Shown here: positions 63,465 to 64,000 of the stretch, piece by piece
How positions within the stretch are numbered: position 1 is the first letter of the stretch
Layout: every line of letters begins with the position of its first letter
Assembly: GCA_018673925.1 (NCBI GenBank)
Contig: JABHBL010000102.1
Coordinates: 124,001-188,000 of the forward strand
DNA length: 64,000 nt
Origin: Fidelibacterota bacterium
GTDB taxonomy: Bacteria > Fidelibacterota > UBA8477 > JABMPR01
Direction of reading: 5' to 3'
Program-made: the position numbers and the translations under genes
The notes under the pieces: model-generated
Seen by the model: only the letters and a program-made list of their open reading frames with translations
The model's database searches: none
Told to the model about the DNA's origin: nothing

Positions 63465-64000
63465 ATGAGTAGCCAAGGGGAAAAAGCCGGACAATATCCT
63501 TTTACCAAGGGAATTTATGAAGAAATGTATCGCTCCAGAAAATGGACGATGCGGCAATATGCCGGTTTTTCCAGCGCTAAAGACTCAAATGTCAGGTATA
63601 GATATTTGTTAGATCAGGGGACCACGGGTCTTTCTGTTGCTTTCGATTTGCCAACTCAGATTGGATATGATTCTGATGACCCCATCGCTGAGGGTGAAAT
63701 CGGGAAGGTTGGCGTACCCATTGACACGCTTGCTGATATGGAAGTGCTTTTCGAAGGCATCCCGCTGGACAAAGTATCCACATCCATGACCATCAATTCG
63801 ACAGCTATCATCCTGCTGGCCATGTACCAGGTTGTTGCAGAAAAACAAGGGGTGAGCAGTGAAGAACTGCGGGGTACCATCCAAAATGATGTTCTGAAGG
63901 AATACATCGCACGTGGGACTTACATTTATCCTCCTCAGGCATCATTACGTCTGATCACTGATGTTTTCTCTTACTGCAATGAGCATATCCCCAACTGGAA
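63465..64000 (+). CDS. Methylmalonyl-CoA mutase large subunit, 3'-truncated
   Basis: The ATG at 63465 (AGGAG 7 nt upstream) opens a frame that runs off the window, 178 full codons. [38 protein letters not shown] and [18 protein letters not shown] are characteristic of the substrate-binding domain of the adenosylcobalamin mutase. It converts methylmalonyl-CoA to succinyl-CoA. Other acyl-CoA mutases (ethylmalonyl, isobutyryl) share this part. Context with biotin carboxylase supports the methylmalonyl pathway. Confidence 0.92.
   Translation, partial: MSSQGEKAGQYPFTKGIYEEMYRSRKWTMRQYAGFSSAKDSNVRYRYLLDQGTTGLSVAFDLPTQIGYDSDDPIAEGEIGKVGVPIDTLADMEVLFEGIPLDKVSTSMTINSTAIILLAMYQVVAEKQGVSSEELRGTIQNDVLKEYIARGTYIYPPQASLRLITDVFSYCNEHIPNW

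Overview
The window looks like a chromosomal segment of a diderm bacterium of the FCB group, possibly a Marinimicrobia- or Calditrichota-like lineage. This is inferred from two type IX secretion (T9SS, Por) C-terminal sorting domains, a dockerin-like protease tail, many lipoprotein signals, PorV/PorQ-like outer-membrane proteins, Omp28-type proteins and moderate GC. No 16S gene or other decisive marker is present. Gene density is very high, many neighbours overlap by 1 to 4 nt, and no gap exceeds 300 bp. I saw no tRNA, rRNA, CRISPR array, insertion sequence or prophage.

Layout. 1-3180 (+): a sulfur module with a PsrB-like Fe-S subunit (cut by the window edge), a NrfD/PsrC membrane subunit, two half-size YeeE/YedE proteins and a rhodanese whose active-site Cys is Ser. 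3361-5781 (+): a secreted subtilase with a dockerin-like tail. 5869-11786 (+): a complete hypABFCDE NiFe-hydrogenase maturation operon without hydrogenase structural genes. 11806-14229 (-): a DksA-like protein and an S9 peptidase. 14397-20308 (-): a tetR-fadE-fadA-fadN beta-oxidation operon with a clear operator over its promoter. 20550-21554 (+): a di-haem peroxidase. 21602-28901 (-): a tightly packed ten-gene thiol/persulfide and envelope run. 29051-30450 (-): an ECF sigma factor, a Cys-rich anti-sigma-like protein, a glutaredoxin and GroES. 30484-36348 (-): DUF4920, PepSY, PrfA, DUF1385, L31, an aminotransferase and Rho. 36615-42881 (-): FolC, MurI, an amidase and two outer-membrane proteins. 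42984-46822: a DUF2164 protein, an unknown envelope protein, a FtsB-like protein and enolase. 47024-54926 (+): a TrkA-type channel, a PpiC isomerase, YchF, a MOSC protein, a T9SS-exported AGE epimerase-like protein and two hydrolases. 55050-57516 (-): YjbQ and a pullulanase-type lipoprotein. 57712-64000 (+): a TlpA protein, a small basic protein, LigA, biotin carboxylase, a biotin carrier, a TerB/DnaJ protein and the start of methylmalonyl-CoA mutase.

How it fits together. Fatty acids go through the fad operon to acetyl-CoA, and propionyl-CoA can go through the biotin carboxylase, carrier and mutase towards succinyl-CoA (the carboxyltransferase is not in the window). The Psr-like module beside the hyp operon is compatible with hydrogen- or quinol-linked sulfur-compound reduction, but neither catalytic subunit is present here. 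Two adjacent minus-strand gene sets (29051-30450 and 21602-28901) are rich in thiol chemistry: sigma factor with a Cys-rich partner, glutaredoxin, CoA-disulfide reductase-like enzyme, DUF1858, OsmC, rhodanese, TlpA and Omp28. They are the best candidate for a little-described system. Function assignments come from reading motifs by eye; no database search was run.
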